Shown piece by piece: positions 17,390 through 25,650 of a DNA stretch of 64,000 nucleotides. Under the pieces are notes generated by a model. That model was not told the DNA's origin. It saw only the letters and a program-made list of their open reading frames with translations, and ran no database searches. The DNA comes from Natrinema salinisoli (GTDB taxonomy: Archaea; Halobacteriota; Halobacteria; Halobacteriales; Natrialbaceae), in assembly GCF_020405205.1 (NCBI RefSeq), contig NZ_CP084469.1:372001-436000 (forward strand). Reading direction: 5' to 3'. How positions within the stretch are numbered: position 1 is the first letter of the stretch; each line of letters opens with the position of its first letter. Made by a program: the position numbers and the translations under genes.

Positions 17390-19199
17390 AGCCGTTCCGA
17401 CCCCGGCTGGCCCCGATCGCCGAGCAGATAGCCGTCACGACGTGCAAGACGAGCGGTGCGAGCAAGACCGCGACGAACAGTACCGGCTCGCTCGAGACGG
17501 TCGGAGCCGGGCCGAACGCGGCGGCCCCGACCGTTAGTTCGGGCAGGCCGACGAACTGGACGACGTGGGTGATTTTCTCGCCGACGAAGAAGCCCGCTCC
17601 AGAGAGGACGCCGAGCACCCCACCGGTCTTCAGCGTCGCGTCGAATCGGGAGCGGGCGAAGCCGGCGTAGACGTGAATGCTCTTCGCGACCTCCTCGATC
17701 GCAGCGGCGACGACGATGATGACCGGGACCGCGACCGCCTCCGGAACGGCGAACAACAGGGAGACGGCGAGCAACTGACCCGCGAAAATGAAGGGAATGA
17801 AGAGGATCGACAGCAGGGGAACGCTCCACCGGCCGTGAATGCGGCTCGCGATCGCGTCGATGACTTTCGTCGGAATCGGCTTCTGGGCAAACATGTCCTC
17901 TTCACGGTAGACGCCGATTCCCAGCAAGAAGAGGACGACCGCGCTGAGGTAGAACGGCGCGGTCGAAAACAGGTACTCTCCGAGTCGAACCGACTCGTTC
18001 TGGAGGTCCATGACGACCAGCGTCAACGGCGAGATCAGCGCGATCGGGTTCACGTCGGTGAAGATCGCCGGAATGAACGTGTACGTCGTCAGGACGACGC
18101 TGATCGTGACCGTCACGAACGTCAGTTCCTTGAACGAGCGGGCCAGCATCGCGCCGGCGAACGTCGCCGCCAGGAAGACCAGCGCGATCGGGAGCGTCGC
18201 GGCGACGGCGATCGGTCCACCCTCGATCGCGTACGTTATCGCGGCGACGATTCCGACGAGCCCCAACAGGTACGGCAGCGTCTTGCCCCCGACGATCTCG
18301 TATCGCGACGCCGGCGACACCAACAGTAGCTCGCCCCGCCGCTTGACCCGCTCGTCCATGATCGTGCTTCCGTAGGCCTGAATGACGAAATTCATCGGTA
18401 CGACGAACAGGAACGCGAGGACGAGCGATTCGAACGGGAACGGCGGCGCGATCGAACCGGGCGTCCCCGCCGACGTCGACGTACCGCCGTCACCGACGTT
18501 GGGAACCTGCATCCGACCGTCTCCGTCACCCGTCCCGCTCGAGCCACCGCCGCCAGTCGCAGAGCCGTCCCCGTCGGTGCTCCCGCCGGTTCCGTCCCCG
18601 CTCCCAGCATCGCTTCCGTCATCCGCTCCGGAGTCGGTCGACCCGTCGGGGTCGCGTTCCTGGTACTCGAGCGAAACGAGCACCGGGTACGCGGCCGCCT
18701 GATCGTCCTCGTCGTCCATCAATTTCGCATTGTAGTCCTCGACGGCGGTGCGAAACGCGTCGTAGGCGGCGGCCCCGTTGTCGCCGACGTGTCCGACGCG
18801 ACCGTCTCGAGTCACGACGACGTCGACGTTCGCGTCGCCTCGAATCGTCGTGGTCTCGGCGGTCGAATCTCCGCCGCCGTCCGCTTCGATATCGTCGAGG
18901 GGCACTGCCCGGAACTGTTCGCTCTCGACGGCGACGTCGTAATAGCGGCTCTCCTCGTCGACGCCGGCGACGTACATCTCGCGCTCGAGGCCGAGTCCCG
19001 AGTCCGAAACCGACACTCCCGCGGTCCCGATCGCCAGCGCCATCACGACGAGCGCCAGGACCGTCTTTCGATCGACGGTGCCGGCGCTTCGGGAAACTTC
19101 CCAGCGGGCGATCCTGCTCGTGCGTGCGACGACCTCGCGGAGCTGCCTGGCGAGACGGCGCGCGGACGCGGCGATCCCGCGGAGGCGACCGCCGCTCAC
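17316..19199 (-). CDS. ABC-2-type permease with C-terminal PrsW-like intramembrane protease domain
   Basis: 627 aa. Residues 45-460 form an ABC-2 permease: first helix VLALVVMALAIGTAGVS, a long extracytoplasmic loop with a Gly/Ser/Asp-rich low-complexity stretch around residues 195-235, then DERVKRRGELLLVSPASRYE, the usual coupling sequence. Residues 480-627 resemble a PrsW/GluP-type membrane metalloprotease with EEVAK (502-506), FFVGE (537-541), His586 and His615 as candidate metal ligands. The GTG start overlaps the ATPase stop (GTGA), so the two are coupled. The fusion suggests export coupled to membrane proteolysis; bacterial NatB permeases carry an analogous CPBP domain. Confidence 0.85.
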   Translation of the reverse strand: MSGGRLRGIAASARRLARQLREVVARTSRIARWEVSRSAGTVDRKTVLALVVMALAIGTAGVSVSDSGLGLEREMYVAGVDEESRYYDVAVESEQFRAVPLDDIEADGGGDSTAETTTIRGDANVDVVVTRDGRVGHVGDNGAAAYDAFRTAVEDYNAKLMDDEDDQAAAYPVLVSLEYQERDPDGSTDSGADDGSDAGSGDGTGGSTDGDGSATGGGGSSGTGDGDGRMQVPNVGDGGTSTSAGTPGSIAPPFPFESLVLAFLFVVPMNFVIQAYGSTIMDERVKRRGELLLVSPASRYEIVGGKTLPYLLGLVGIVAAITYAIEGGPIAVAATLPIALVFLAATFAGAMLARSFKELTFVTVTISVVLTTYTFIPAIFTDVNPIALISPLTLVVMDLQNESVRLGEYLFSTAPFYLSAVVLFLLGIGVYREEDMFAQKPIPTKVIDAIASRIHGRWSVPLLSILFIPFIFAGQLLAVSLLFAVPEAVAVPVIIVVAAAIEEVAKSIHVYAGFARSRFDATLKTGGVLGVLSGAGFFVGEKITHVVQFVGLPELTVGAAAFGPAPTVSSEPVLFVAVLLAPLVLHVVTAICSAIGASRGRNGYAVGFLVATLVHASYNLGVLSLVA

Positions 19200-20116
19200 G
19201 CCTCGGCCTCCTCCGTCGGTTCGCGTGCGACCTCGAGGAAGATCTCCTCGAGGCTCGGCGTCTTCGTCTGGATGTCGGTCACGCGGCCGCCGTCCGCTTC
19301 GACGGTATCCCGAATCGCATCGACGGCGGCCATATCGCCGACGACGTGGCGAACTTGCCCGTTCTCGCGTGTCACATCCAGCGGCGAGTGTCCGTCGTCG
19401 ACGCCCTCGCTGCCGTCGCCCGTCGCGTAGACGTGGTACTCGGTCCCGCCGTGGGCGTCCCGGATCTCTTCGAGCGTGCCGCGGGCGACGATTCGCCCGT
19501 CGTTCATGATGACGATCCGGTCGCAGATGCTCTCGACGTGGAAGAGGTTGTGCGCGCTGAAGACGATCGTCTTCCCTTCGTCGCTCAGCTCGCGGGTGAA
19601 CTCGATGATGTAGTTGGTCGTCAGCGGGTCCAGTCCCGACGCCGGCTCGTCGAAGATCAACACGTCGGGGTCGTTCACCAGCGCTCGCGCGATTGCGACC
19701 TTCCGCTGCATTCCCTTCGACATGTTGCCGATCCGCCTGTCGCGGTGCTCGAGGTCGAGGCGGTCCAGCGAGTCGTGGATCCGTTCGTGGGCGACGTCCG
19801 CCGGGACGTCGTAGAGGTCGGCGAAGAACTCGAGGTAGTCGATCGCTGTCATCTCCTCGTAGAGCGGTGACTCCTCGGGGAGAAAGCCGAGTCGTCGCTG
19901 CATCGCGGGTTCACCGGGCGTGTGACCGGCGACGACGGCGGTGCCGGCGGTCGGTTCGATCAATCCGGCCAGCATCTTCAGCGTCGTCGTCTTGCCGGCG
20001 CCGTTGGGGCCGACGACGCCGAAGACCTCACCGCGCTCGATTTCGAAGGAGCTCCCCTCGACCGCGGTGAATCCGCCGTACTCCTTCCGGAGGTCGTCTA
20101 CCTCGAGTATCGCCAT
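19196..20116 (-). CDS. ABC transporter ATP-binding protein
   Basis: 306 aa nucleotide-binding subunit. Walker A GPNGAGKTT, an ABC signature of the variant form NMSKGMQRKVAIARAL, Walker B VLIFDEPASGLDPLT and the H-loop FSAHNL are all intact. A C-terminal extension of about 90 residues after the core is typical of NatA/CcmA-like exporters. It is the first gene of a three-gene operon with two ABC-2 permeases; its stop overlaps the next GTG start by 4 bp. Confidence 0.93.
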   Translation of the reverse strand: MAILEVDDLRKEYGGFTAVEGSSFEIERGEVFGVVGPNGAGKTTTLKMLAGLIEPTAGTAVVAGHTPGEPAMQRRLGFLPEESPLYEEMTAIDYLEFFADLYDVPADVAHERIHDSLDRLDLEHRDRRIGNMSKGMQRKVAIARALVNDPDVLIFDEPASGLDPLTTNYIIEFTRELSDEGKTIVFSAHNLFHVESICDRIVIMNDGRIVARGTLEEIRDAHGGTEYHVYATGDGSEGVDDGHSPLDVTRENGQVRHVVGDMAAVDAIRDTVEADGGRVTDIQTKTPSLEEIFLEVAREPTEEAEA

Positions 20117-20235
20117 TCGTTACCGCGACGGAGGGAGCCGCCTCAGTAAAATCTAGCGGCTGTGGAATGTCAAGACGATACGATCGTTTGGCGAGCCACC
20201 CAAACCCCATAGCCGAGCGCTGCGTAGTCTCAGCC

Positions 20236-20658
20236 ATGACTCGAGTCCGGACCGCACGAACGGTCGACGGCCGCCGCCTTGAGGTTTCGCAGGTCGTACA
20301 GGTTCCCGCGGCCGACGCCTGGGACCCGCTCGTCGATACGACGCAGTGGCCGGAGTGGTCGCCGCTGATAACCGGCGTCGAAGCGACGGACCGCCGGATT
20401 CGACCCGATACGACCGGGCGGATCCGGATTCCCGGTGCCTGGCTTCCGTTTCGGATCACCTCGTGTACCGAGCGCCGGTGGACCTGGCGCGTCACCGGGA
20501 TCCCCGCAACCGGACACCGGGTCGACGAGCTCGGCGACGAGCGCTGTCGGATCGTCATCGAACTCCCGCTGCTCGCTTCGGGGTACGTCCCCGTCTGTCT
20601 GCGGGCGGTGGAGAACCTCGAGTCGCTGCTCGAGGGAGACGAATCAGTTGTCCAGTAG
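20236..20658 (+). CDS. SRPBCC (START-like) family protein
   Basis: 140 aa. EVSQVVQVPAADAWDPLVDT and TQWPEWSPLITGVEAT give the first strand and helix of the SRPBCC/polyketide-cyclase fold, followed by the long beta sheet and a C-terminal helix (RAVENLESLLEG). Members bind hydrophobic ligands. The 23-residue upstream extension (to 20167) is not family-like, so ATG 20236 is used. Divergent from the ABC operon. Confidence 0.85.
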   Translation: MTRVRTARTVDGRRLEVSQVVQVPAADAWDPLVDTTQWPEWSPLITGVEATDRRIRPDTTGRIRIPGAWLPFRITSCTERRWTWRVTGIPATGHRVDELGDERCRIVIELPLLASGYVPVCLRAVENLESLLEGDESVVQ

Positions 20659-20733
20659 TGTACCCGGCTTCAATCGGAACATTCCGAGTAGTCGCCGTCC
20701 GGAACCCGTGACGATTCACCGCCACTGTTATTC

Positions 20734-20752
20734 ATGTGTAGAGTCTACACAT
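20734..20752. promoter_or_regulatory. Perfect 9-bp palindrome, probable RHH operator
   Basis: ATGTGTAGA-G-TCTACACAT ends 7 nt before the ATG of the RHH antitoxin (20760). Perfect dyads at this position are the usual autoregulatory site of ribbon-helix-helix antitoxins. Confidence 0.7.
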
Positions 20753-20759
20753 ACACGTA

Positions 20760-21164
20760 ATGTCGGAAAAGAAAACTCGGGTCGATTTCAACGCCCCTGT
20801 CTCGCTCGTAGAGCGAGCCGACACTATCGCTGATCTCCTCGACGTCTCTCGGACGCAGTTGCTTATCGATGCGTTGCGGGACGAAATCGACGATCTCGCC
20901 GCTGATGAGGGGTTCCAGCGCAGAATCGGTGAAGCGTATTACGCGAATCAAATCGAATTCGACGTCGTAGAATCAGTTCTCGGCACGGAAGAGGCGATGC
21001 GAATGAAACTCCTCCGAGAATCGCTGAGCCGCGATCCGCCGGAACCGCAACTCGACGCTTCCGTGCCATCGGACGAGGACTTCTACGAGGGAGAGGTTCC
21101 CGAATGGATGCCGGACGAGGAGTCGGACGATGACGATCAGGGATGCACGCCTAGCGATGGCTGA
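20760..21164 (+). CDS. Ribbon-helix-helix protein, probable antitoxin
   Basis: 134 aa. Residues 1-45 form an RHH/CopG-type DNA-binding fold (TRVDFNAPVSLVERADTIAD, then LLDVSRTQLLIDALRDEI). The remaining acidic tail (PSDEDFYEGEVPEWMPDEES) would neutralise the partner toxin. The gene overlaps the downstream PIN-domain gene and sits immediately behind a perfect palindrome. Larger than classical RHH antitoxins (60-90 aa) because of the tail. The assignment as antitoxin rests on gene order and fold. Confidence 0.82.
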   Translation: MSEKKTRVDFNAPVSLVERADTIADLLDVSRTQLLIDALRDEIDDLAADEGFQRRIGEAYYANQIEFDVVESVLGTEEAMRMKLLRESLSRDPPEPQLDASVPSDEDFYEGEVPEWMPDEESDDDDQGCTPSDG

Positions 21165-21717
21165 AACTGCCGTCATCGTCGTCGATACGAACGTTCTCTT
21201 GAACCTTGCAACACCGGTCGTCGATGGACGAAATCGGGCTCCGACGGGTGACGATCCGCTCAAGACCCTACTCGCCGCGTACGACGTCCACGTCCCATCG
21301 AGCGTCCTCGGTGAACTGGGCGAGGCCACGGGGGGTGAGGATTTGCTCGCGGCTGCTTCGAAATTGGTCTTGAACGCCTCACACCAACTAACCACTCACG
21401 ACGTAACTGCCGAGATCGACGAGCCGCTCGACTTCGGACTCGATCGTGGCGAATCACATGGCATCTGGCTGGCGAACGACCTCGATGCCGAGATGTTCGT
21501 TACTGACGGATTCAATTCCACGAACTATCTCTTCGTTTCTCTGGCACTCGACGACCGGAATGCACTATTTACGACGCCACACGTCCTGTGCCTGTTAGCC
21601 GACCGCGGGGCCCTCGATAGACGGTATGTGGACGCCGCGTTGACGTACTATCTCGAAACGAAAGGGTGGGACCGCCAGTACGTCGACACGCTACGCAGCA
21701 ACTACCTCACCGACTGA
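21130..21717 (+). CDS. PIN-domain ribonuclease, probable toxin
   Basis: 195 aa (186 if ATG 21157 is used). PIN fold: first catalytic Asp in VVDTNVLLNL, Glu in VLGELGEA, Asp/Glu in LDRGESHGIWLAND and a last Asp in MFVTDGFNS, all in order, so a Mg-dependent RNase is expected. A GAGGAG Shine-Dalgarno-like tract precedes ATG 21130; the ATG at 21157 overlaps the antitoxin stop by 8 bp. Longer than VapC (about 130 aa), with an extra C-terminal helical part ending YVDTLRSNYLTD. Overlap and order point to a toxin-antitoxin operon. Confidence 0.82.
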   Translation: MTIRDARLAMAETAVIVVDTNVLLNLATPVVDGRNRAPTGDDPLKTLLAAYDVHVPSSVLGELGEATGGEDLLAAASKLVLNASHQLTTHDVTAEIDEPLDFGLDRGESHGIWLANDLDAEMFVTDGFNSTNYLFVSLALDDRNALFTTPHVLCLLADRGALDRRYVDAALTYYLETKGWDRQYVDTLRSNYLTD

Positions 21718-21754
21718 GCAGTCGTCTCACTGCTCGTGACGATGAACTGCGACA

Positions 21755-21928
21755 CTACTGCATCTCGTCTAGCGTTCGGACGGTATCGGACATGATCCAC
21801 GCCGCGTCGTTATCGGGGTCCTCGAGCGAGATCGCGTAAAACGAGTCGCGGCCGTCGTCGACGGTGATTCGGTACCCACGACTCGACAGCGTTCGGCCCT
21901 CGTCAGAGCGGGACTCAGGGGTGGTCAC
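21755..21928 (-). CDS. Small haloarchaeal protein, 57 aa
   Basis: The conserved-looking part reads SSRGYRITVDDGRDSFYAIS and ends AAWIMSDTVRTLDEMQ, a pattern I recall from short haloarchaeal proteins of unknown function (DUF7331-like). The GTG at 21928 (complement) gives a 57-aa protein, with a TATA-like TTATCC about 27 nt upstream. A longer frame to 22183 is open, but its N-terminal half is basic and unlike the genome, so the short form is preferred. Convergent with the PIN gene, 37 bp apart. Confidence 0.6.
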   Translation of the reverse strand: MTTPESRSDEGRTLSSRGYRITVDDGRDSFYAISLEDPDNDAAWIMSDTVRTLDEMQ

Positions 21929-22204
21929 ATACGGGCTCAGGGATACCAGCGGATAACCAACTCGATTCCGATCGACTGAAAATTTCGCGCCTGATTCCAC
22001 ATCTATTCCAACATATTTGCATTGGATATAGGCCCCGGCGGGTTGACTTGTTGAACGGAAGCTAGTCTTCACAGGGGACGGTCTGAAACGTCCCGGGTGT
22101 ACAGGCACTCGAGAGCGGCTTCCAAACCCACGATGGTTTCGAAGCATGATTCCGTACGTTCTTCCGGGATATAAACGCCCCACACGACAGTGGAATCGCC
22201 CGAC

Positions 22205-22429
22205 ATGACCAGCCTCGAGTTCGGTTTCGAGATCGCGACGGACTGGAAGGGTGTGCGAATGAGCGCCGGTGGCGAACTGAACGAGAAGTCTTCGTCGCCG
22301 CTTCCCGACTGCTCGCAGTGCGGTGATCCGGTCCTGTTCGCCGTCGTCACACGTCCCGACTCCGGTACTGTCGAACCCTGTGGCTGTTCCATACCGCCGA
22401 AGCTGTTCGATCAGATCGGCGAGGAGTAG
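22205..22429 (+). CDS. Small zinc-finger-like protein, 74 aa
   Basis: Starts MTSLEFGFEIATDWKGVRMS and contains CSQCGDPVLFAVV followed by EPCGCSIPP, which gives two CxxC/CxC pairs able to hold one zinc ion. Small single zinc-knuckle proteins are common in haloarchaea. Function unknown. ATG 22205 is preferred to ATG 22190. No co-transcribed partner is evident. Confidence 0.65.
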   Translation: MTSLEFGFEIATDWKGVRMSAGGELNEKSSSPLPDCSQCGDPVLFAVVTRPDSGTVEPCGCSIPPKLFDQIGEE

Positions 22430-22846
22430 CCCGGGGCTCGCACTCGAGCAATCGGACGCCCGCTCGAGCCCCGACGAGTAGCCGGCCGGTCGGCTCGGAG
22501 CCGGGGATTCGAGCGGTTCTTTTTGATTTCGTTGCGTTTTGGAGACGACAGTTTAGGGCCGCACTCCGTTCGACCGCCGTCCCGATTGTCTCATTGTGAA
22601 ACCTGTCTCGAGTACTGAGAAAAAGCAGAGCGTACTGCTCGTACTGGCAACAGGGAATCGCCACGACCTCCCCAACCGATTCACTCGCTCACTACGTTCG
22701 CTCGCTCATCCCTCGCACAGCTTCGAGTCGCGATTCGTCTTCGACTCATCGCGACTCAGCGCGCGCCACCCCACGAAGGTACCCGATTCAGAGTGCGATA
22801 AACACTGCTGTGCGTGGATTTTCGTCTCACCGATACGGACCGGGGC
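22430..22846. other. 417-bp non-coding region with a dispersed-repeat-like block
   Basis: No supported gene. It contains the repeat-like block at 22651-22770 and, near 22514-22522, an AT-rich tract (TTCTTTTTGATTTC). Confidence 0.5.
22651..22770. repeat. Probable dispersed haloarchaeal repeat with 9-bp hairpin
   Basis: The block has the TCACTCGCTCACTACGTTCG type of sequence that I recall recurring between genes in haloarchaeal chromosomes. It holds the inverted repeat GAGTCGCGA (22725-22733) / TCGCGACTC (22749-22757). No second copy is present in the window, so this rests partly on memory. Confidence 0.45.
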
Positions 22847-23476
22847 CTACGGCGGCCGCTCGAGCGAGAATCGGTCGGTAGTTCGGGTATACAGACTCCC
22901 CGCGAGGCGGCCGACGGCCTCGACTTCGGTGACGTCGATTTTCCCGTCGGTGGTAACGGATTCTGCGAGGTGGACGTGGCGTACCTCGCCGAGGACGAGC
23001 GTCGACCCGCCGACGTCGACGAGATCGTGGAGGGTACACTCGAAGGCGGCTTTCGCGCCGGCGACCCGCGGCGGGGCGACGGCGGCCGAGTCGGCGCGCT
23101 CGAGGTCGGCGTGATCGAACTCGCTTTCCCCCGGCGGCAGCGTGGCGCTGGTCTCGTTCATCGCTTCGGCGAGGTCCTCGGTGACGAGGTTGACGACGAA
23201 CTCGCCGGTGTCGCGGGCGTTCCGCGGAGTATCCTTGAGCCCCTCGGCACCGTCGACCGGCGCGAAGAGCACGATCGGGGGGTCGACCGACGCGACGGTG
23301 AAGAAACTGTACGGCGCGAGGTTGTCGACGCCGTCCTCGCTCCGGGTGCTCACCCACGCGATCGGCCGCGGGACGACCGCACTCGAGAGGATCCGATAGA
23401 GCGACCCGTCGTGGTCGTCCGCGTCGATCTCGAGGGCGGTGCTCTCGTCGCTACTCGTCGACCCGTCGTCACTCAT
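22847..23476 (-). CDS. Flavin reductase-like (FMN-binding) protein
   Basis: 209 aa protein of the flavin-reductase/DIM6 family with an FMN-binding split-barrel fold. Key blocks are RILSSAVVPRPIAWVSTRSE, DNLAPYSFFTVASVDPP (FMN contacts) and FVVNLVTEDLAEAMNETSA. It probably supplies reduced flavin or acts as a small oxidoreductase. Start ATG 23476 is used because the longer frame to 23848 overlaps the divergent HxlR gene. The opposed HxlR-type regulator 125 bp away probably controls it. Confidence 0.88.
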   Translation of the reverse strand: MSDDGSTSSDESTALEIDADDHDGSLYRILSSAVVPRPIAWVSTRSEDGVDNLAPYSFFTVASVDPPIVLFAPVDGAEGLKDTPRNARDTGEFVVNLVTEDLAEAMNETSATLPPGESEFDHADLERADSAAVAPPRVAGAKAAFECTLHDLVDVGGSTLVLGEVRHVHLAESVTTDGKIDVTEVEAVGRLAGSLYTRTTDRFSLERPP

Positions 23477-23564
23477 CGGACGCCCTCCGGGAGCCGGTCC
23501 GTCCTCAGGGGAATCTCGCGCGCTCGGCCGCAAGGGGCTAACATTGTGATACCCGGTTTGGATG

Positions 23565-23584
23565 CGAACTACTAAAACAGTTCG
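23565..23584. promoter_or_regulatory. Dyad over the HxlR gene promoter, possible operator
   Basis: CGAACT (23565-23570) and AGTTCG (23579-23584) flank ACTAAAAC, which also looks like the TATA element of the HxlR gene (ATG 23601). Repression by blocking TBP/TFB would fit. Confidence 0.5.
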
Positions 23585-23600
23585 TGACGTAGGCTGTCGC

Positions 23601-23954
23601 ATGTCCTCTCCCCAGACGAAATCCCGCGAGCAACACGACGACGCCTGTCCCGTTATCACGTCCCTGGAGCAGATCGGTTCCCAGTGGCGACTGGCCGTGC
23701 TCCACGAACTGCTGGACGGCGAGCAGCGCTTCAACGAACTCAAGCGGTCGACGGGCGCGAACGCCCGAACCCTCTCGCGCGTGCTAGACGATCTGGGTGA
23801 GATGGGCTTCGTCGAACGCCGCATCGAGGAGGACGCCCCCGTCGCCACCTTCTACAGCCTCACCGACAAGGGCCGATCCCTCGAGCCGGTCTTCAGCGAG
23901 ATCGAGTGCTGGGCGGGCTCGTGGCTCGAAGAGAGCGAACTCGAGGCGGAGTAG
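23601..23954 (+). CDS. HxlR-type winged-helix regulator
   Basis: 117 aa. The HxlR hallmark is present: ACPVITSLEQIGSQWRLAVL, then FNELKRSTGANARTLSRVLD as recognition helix and ERRIEEDAPVATFYSLTDKG as wing. A single Cys near residue 16 is at the position that is redox-sensing in some HxlR/YodB proteins. Divergent from the flavin reductase, a common pairing for redox- or electrophile-responsive control. ATG 23601 begins at family length. Confidence 0.9.
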   Translation: MSSPQTKSREQHDDACPVITSLEQIGSQWRLAVLHELLDGEQRFNELKRSTGANARTLSRVLDDLGEMGFVERRIEEDAPVATFYSLTDKGRSLEPVFSEIECWAGSWLEESELEAE

Positions 23955-24286
23955 ACGGGACTCTGCCCAGAAACCGCGTCTGTTCGTGATTCGAACGACG
24001 GGGACTGGCACTCGACCTCGTTCTGCGGTATCGGAACGAACTCCGAATTTCGAATGACTGTACGATCCGATATTCTGACGATCCACGGTTTTATCGATAG
24101 CTCGCCGTCCGGTGGGCAGTCCGAATAGCGCTCGCTGCTGTTTCGGGCGGGTCAGACACTACGACAATCGCGATCGACCGAATCGAGCGCTCGATGGCCG
24201 AGGCCATCCGAAGCGGTACTGCACTAGAGACGGCACGTGGTCGTCCGTCTCGACCTATCGAAACGTCCAACTCGTTTGCCGGTCCG
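23955..24286. other. 332-bp intergenic region, no gene seen
   Basis: Lies between convergent genes. Contains a TTTTATC element near 24090-24097, but no supported frame. Frames on the plus strand here are overlaps in antisense to UPF0179. Confidence 0.4.
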
Positions 24287-24733
24287 TCAGTCGTCCGTCT
24301 CGAGTTCGACCAGCTCGAGCGAGCGATCGAGGTGGCAGACGTCGTGTGGCGGCTCGCCGACGATCTCCGCGATGCGGTACTCCTCGTCGAAGTCGACGCC
24401 GTCGGGTTCGCAGTATTCGTGGCTCGGACACTCCACGTAGGGACAGGTGCCGGGGAGACTCGTCTTGCTGCCGGCGAAGGCCCCCTTCGAAACGATGTTG
24501 GCTCGCGTCGTGGCGGGTTCGACTTCCACGGCTCGAACCCCGCTGTCGTGCATGGCACACTCGAGCGTCTGGGCGTTCTCGCGGATGGCGGTGACGCGGT
24601 ACTTCGCGCCGGGCTCGAGATTGAGGCACTGACTGCGATACGGGCAGCCGGTACAGCCGTCGGCTTCCCCCTCGTAGACGAACTCGGTTCCCGGCTCGGC
24701 GAGCCGAGAGCCGATGAGCGTAACGGTCGACAT
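24287..24733 (-). CDS. UPF0179 family cysteine-rich protein
   Basis: 148 aa archaeal UPF0179 protein. It starts MSTVTLIGSRLAEPGTEFVY and has CTGCPYRSQC, then CAMHDSG, then the GTCPYVECPSHEYC cluster, and a final C in PHDVCHLD. The cysteine spacing suggests an Fe-S or zinc site. Function unknown; conserved across Euryarchaeota. Start ATG 24733 gives the family N terminus; 12 more residues upstream are not conserved in style. Confidence 0.9.
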   Translation of the reverse strand: MSTVTLIGSRLAEPGTEFVYEGEADGCTGCPYRSQCLNLEPGAKYRVTAIRENAQTLECAMHDSGVRAVEVEPATTRANIVSKGAFAGSKTSLPGTCPYVECPSHEYCEPDGVDFDEEYRIAEIVGEPPHDVCHLDRSLELVELETDD

Positions 24734-24830
24734 AGAATGTGGTAGTTGCCACTGGCGGTTAAGGGTCACGTCCCGGCCGGGCGAGAAGCGGCCTGGTACG
24801 AACCCGCCCTGAGTCGGGATCCGGAGGCGC

Positions 24831-25262
24831 TCAGTCGTCAGTGTCGGGCCCGGTGAGTTCGTCGAGTCGCTCGAAGTACGTCTCTCGAGGGACCTGGTAG
24901 AGTTCGCGGTAGTCGATTTCGCCGTCGTCGAACGCCGCGGCGAGTTCGATCGTTCGCTCGAGCGCCTCCTCTCTGGTCGGAAATCTGAGCGTCTCGTTCA
25001 GCGAAACGTCCGGCTCGAGATAGAGCGTGACGTACCAGTCCTCGGAATCTGCGGTGTCGGCGGGGTTGACGCCGGGGCGGCGGGTCCGCTTGCCGTGCGT
25101 GAGATACAGCGTCGGCAGGCAGGCCGCAGGGAAATCCGCCGCGTCGAAGACGTCCGGTCGGTACGCGAGAACGAGCCGTCCCTGGTCTCCCTGACTCCAG
25201 ACGGTCCAGGCGTTCGGTAGCCGCGAGCGGTCCAGCTCCTCGTCCGTCTCCGAATCCGACAT
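24831..25262 (-). CDS. DUF5820-like haloarchaeal protein
   Basis: 143 aa. LPNAWTVWSQGDQGRLVLAY, RPDVFDAADFPAACLPTLYL and ELYQVPRETYFERLDELTG agree, from memory, with the haloarchaeal DUF5820 family. No signal peptide or catalytic motif; soluble and acidic. Function unknown. It stands 97 bp upstream of UPF0179 on the same strand, so the two may be co-transcribed. Confidence 0.82.
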   Translation of the reverse strand: MSDSETDEELDRSRLPNAWTVWSQGDQGRLVLAYRPDVFDAADFPAACLPTLYLTHGKRTRRPGVNPADTADSEDWYVTLYLEPDVSLNETLRFPTREEALERTIELAAAFDDGEIDYRELYQVPRETYFERLDELTGPDTDD

Positions 25263-25650
25263 GGCGTCGGCTAGGACTGCCGAGCCTAAATCCTCGTCGC
25301 AGGGCGATCGACCGTCCGAATCGGTAGCGGAGCAATCGTTTGGTCCCCCGAATGCTCCGACGAGTCATCGCGCGCGCCTCGAGTCGGAGACTGCAGGCCG
25401 ACGACTTATGCCGCACCCCATCGAACATGTGCTGTGGTACCAACTACCAAAATATAATTCTGGCAATATTTGATCGAAACAAAGTCCTGATAAATACCTT
25501 TTGGGGCTAAGGTTAAGTGGCTGGATTACTCACTCATTAAATACTATCGGTATCCGTTTGCCGGACCGATCCACTCCGCGCCCGTCCCCGGCGCGCCGTT
25601 GTGTGAGGCCCGCGAGGGACGTCGCACAACGAGAGGTGGTGATTGACGAC
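25263..25650. other. Intergenic region ahead of the prkA operon, AT-rich promoter
   Basis: A marked AT-rich patch at about 25436-25550 (AATATAATTCTGGCAATATT, GATAAATACCTTTT) gives several TATA candidates for the operon. A 7-bp inverted repeat CGTTGTG / CACAACG (25597-25603 and 25625-25631) precedes the small ORF at 25651. The first 180 bp hold the promoter side of the DUF5820-like gene. Confidence 0.5.
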
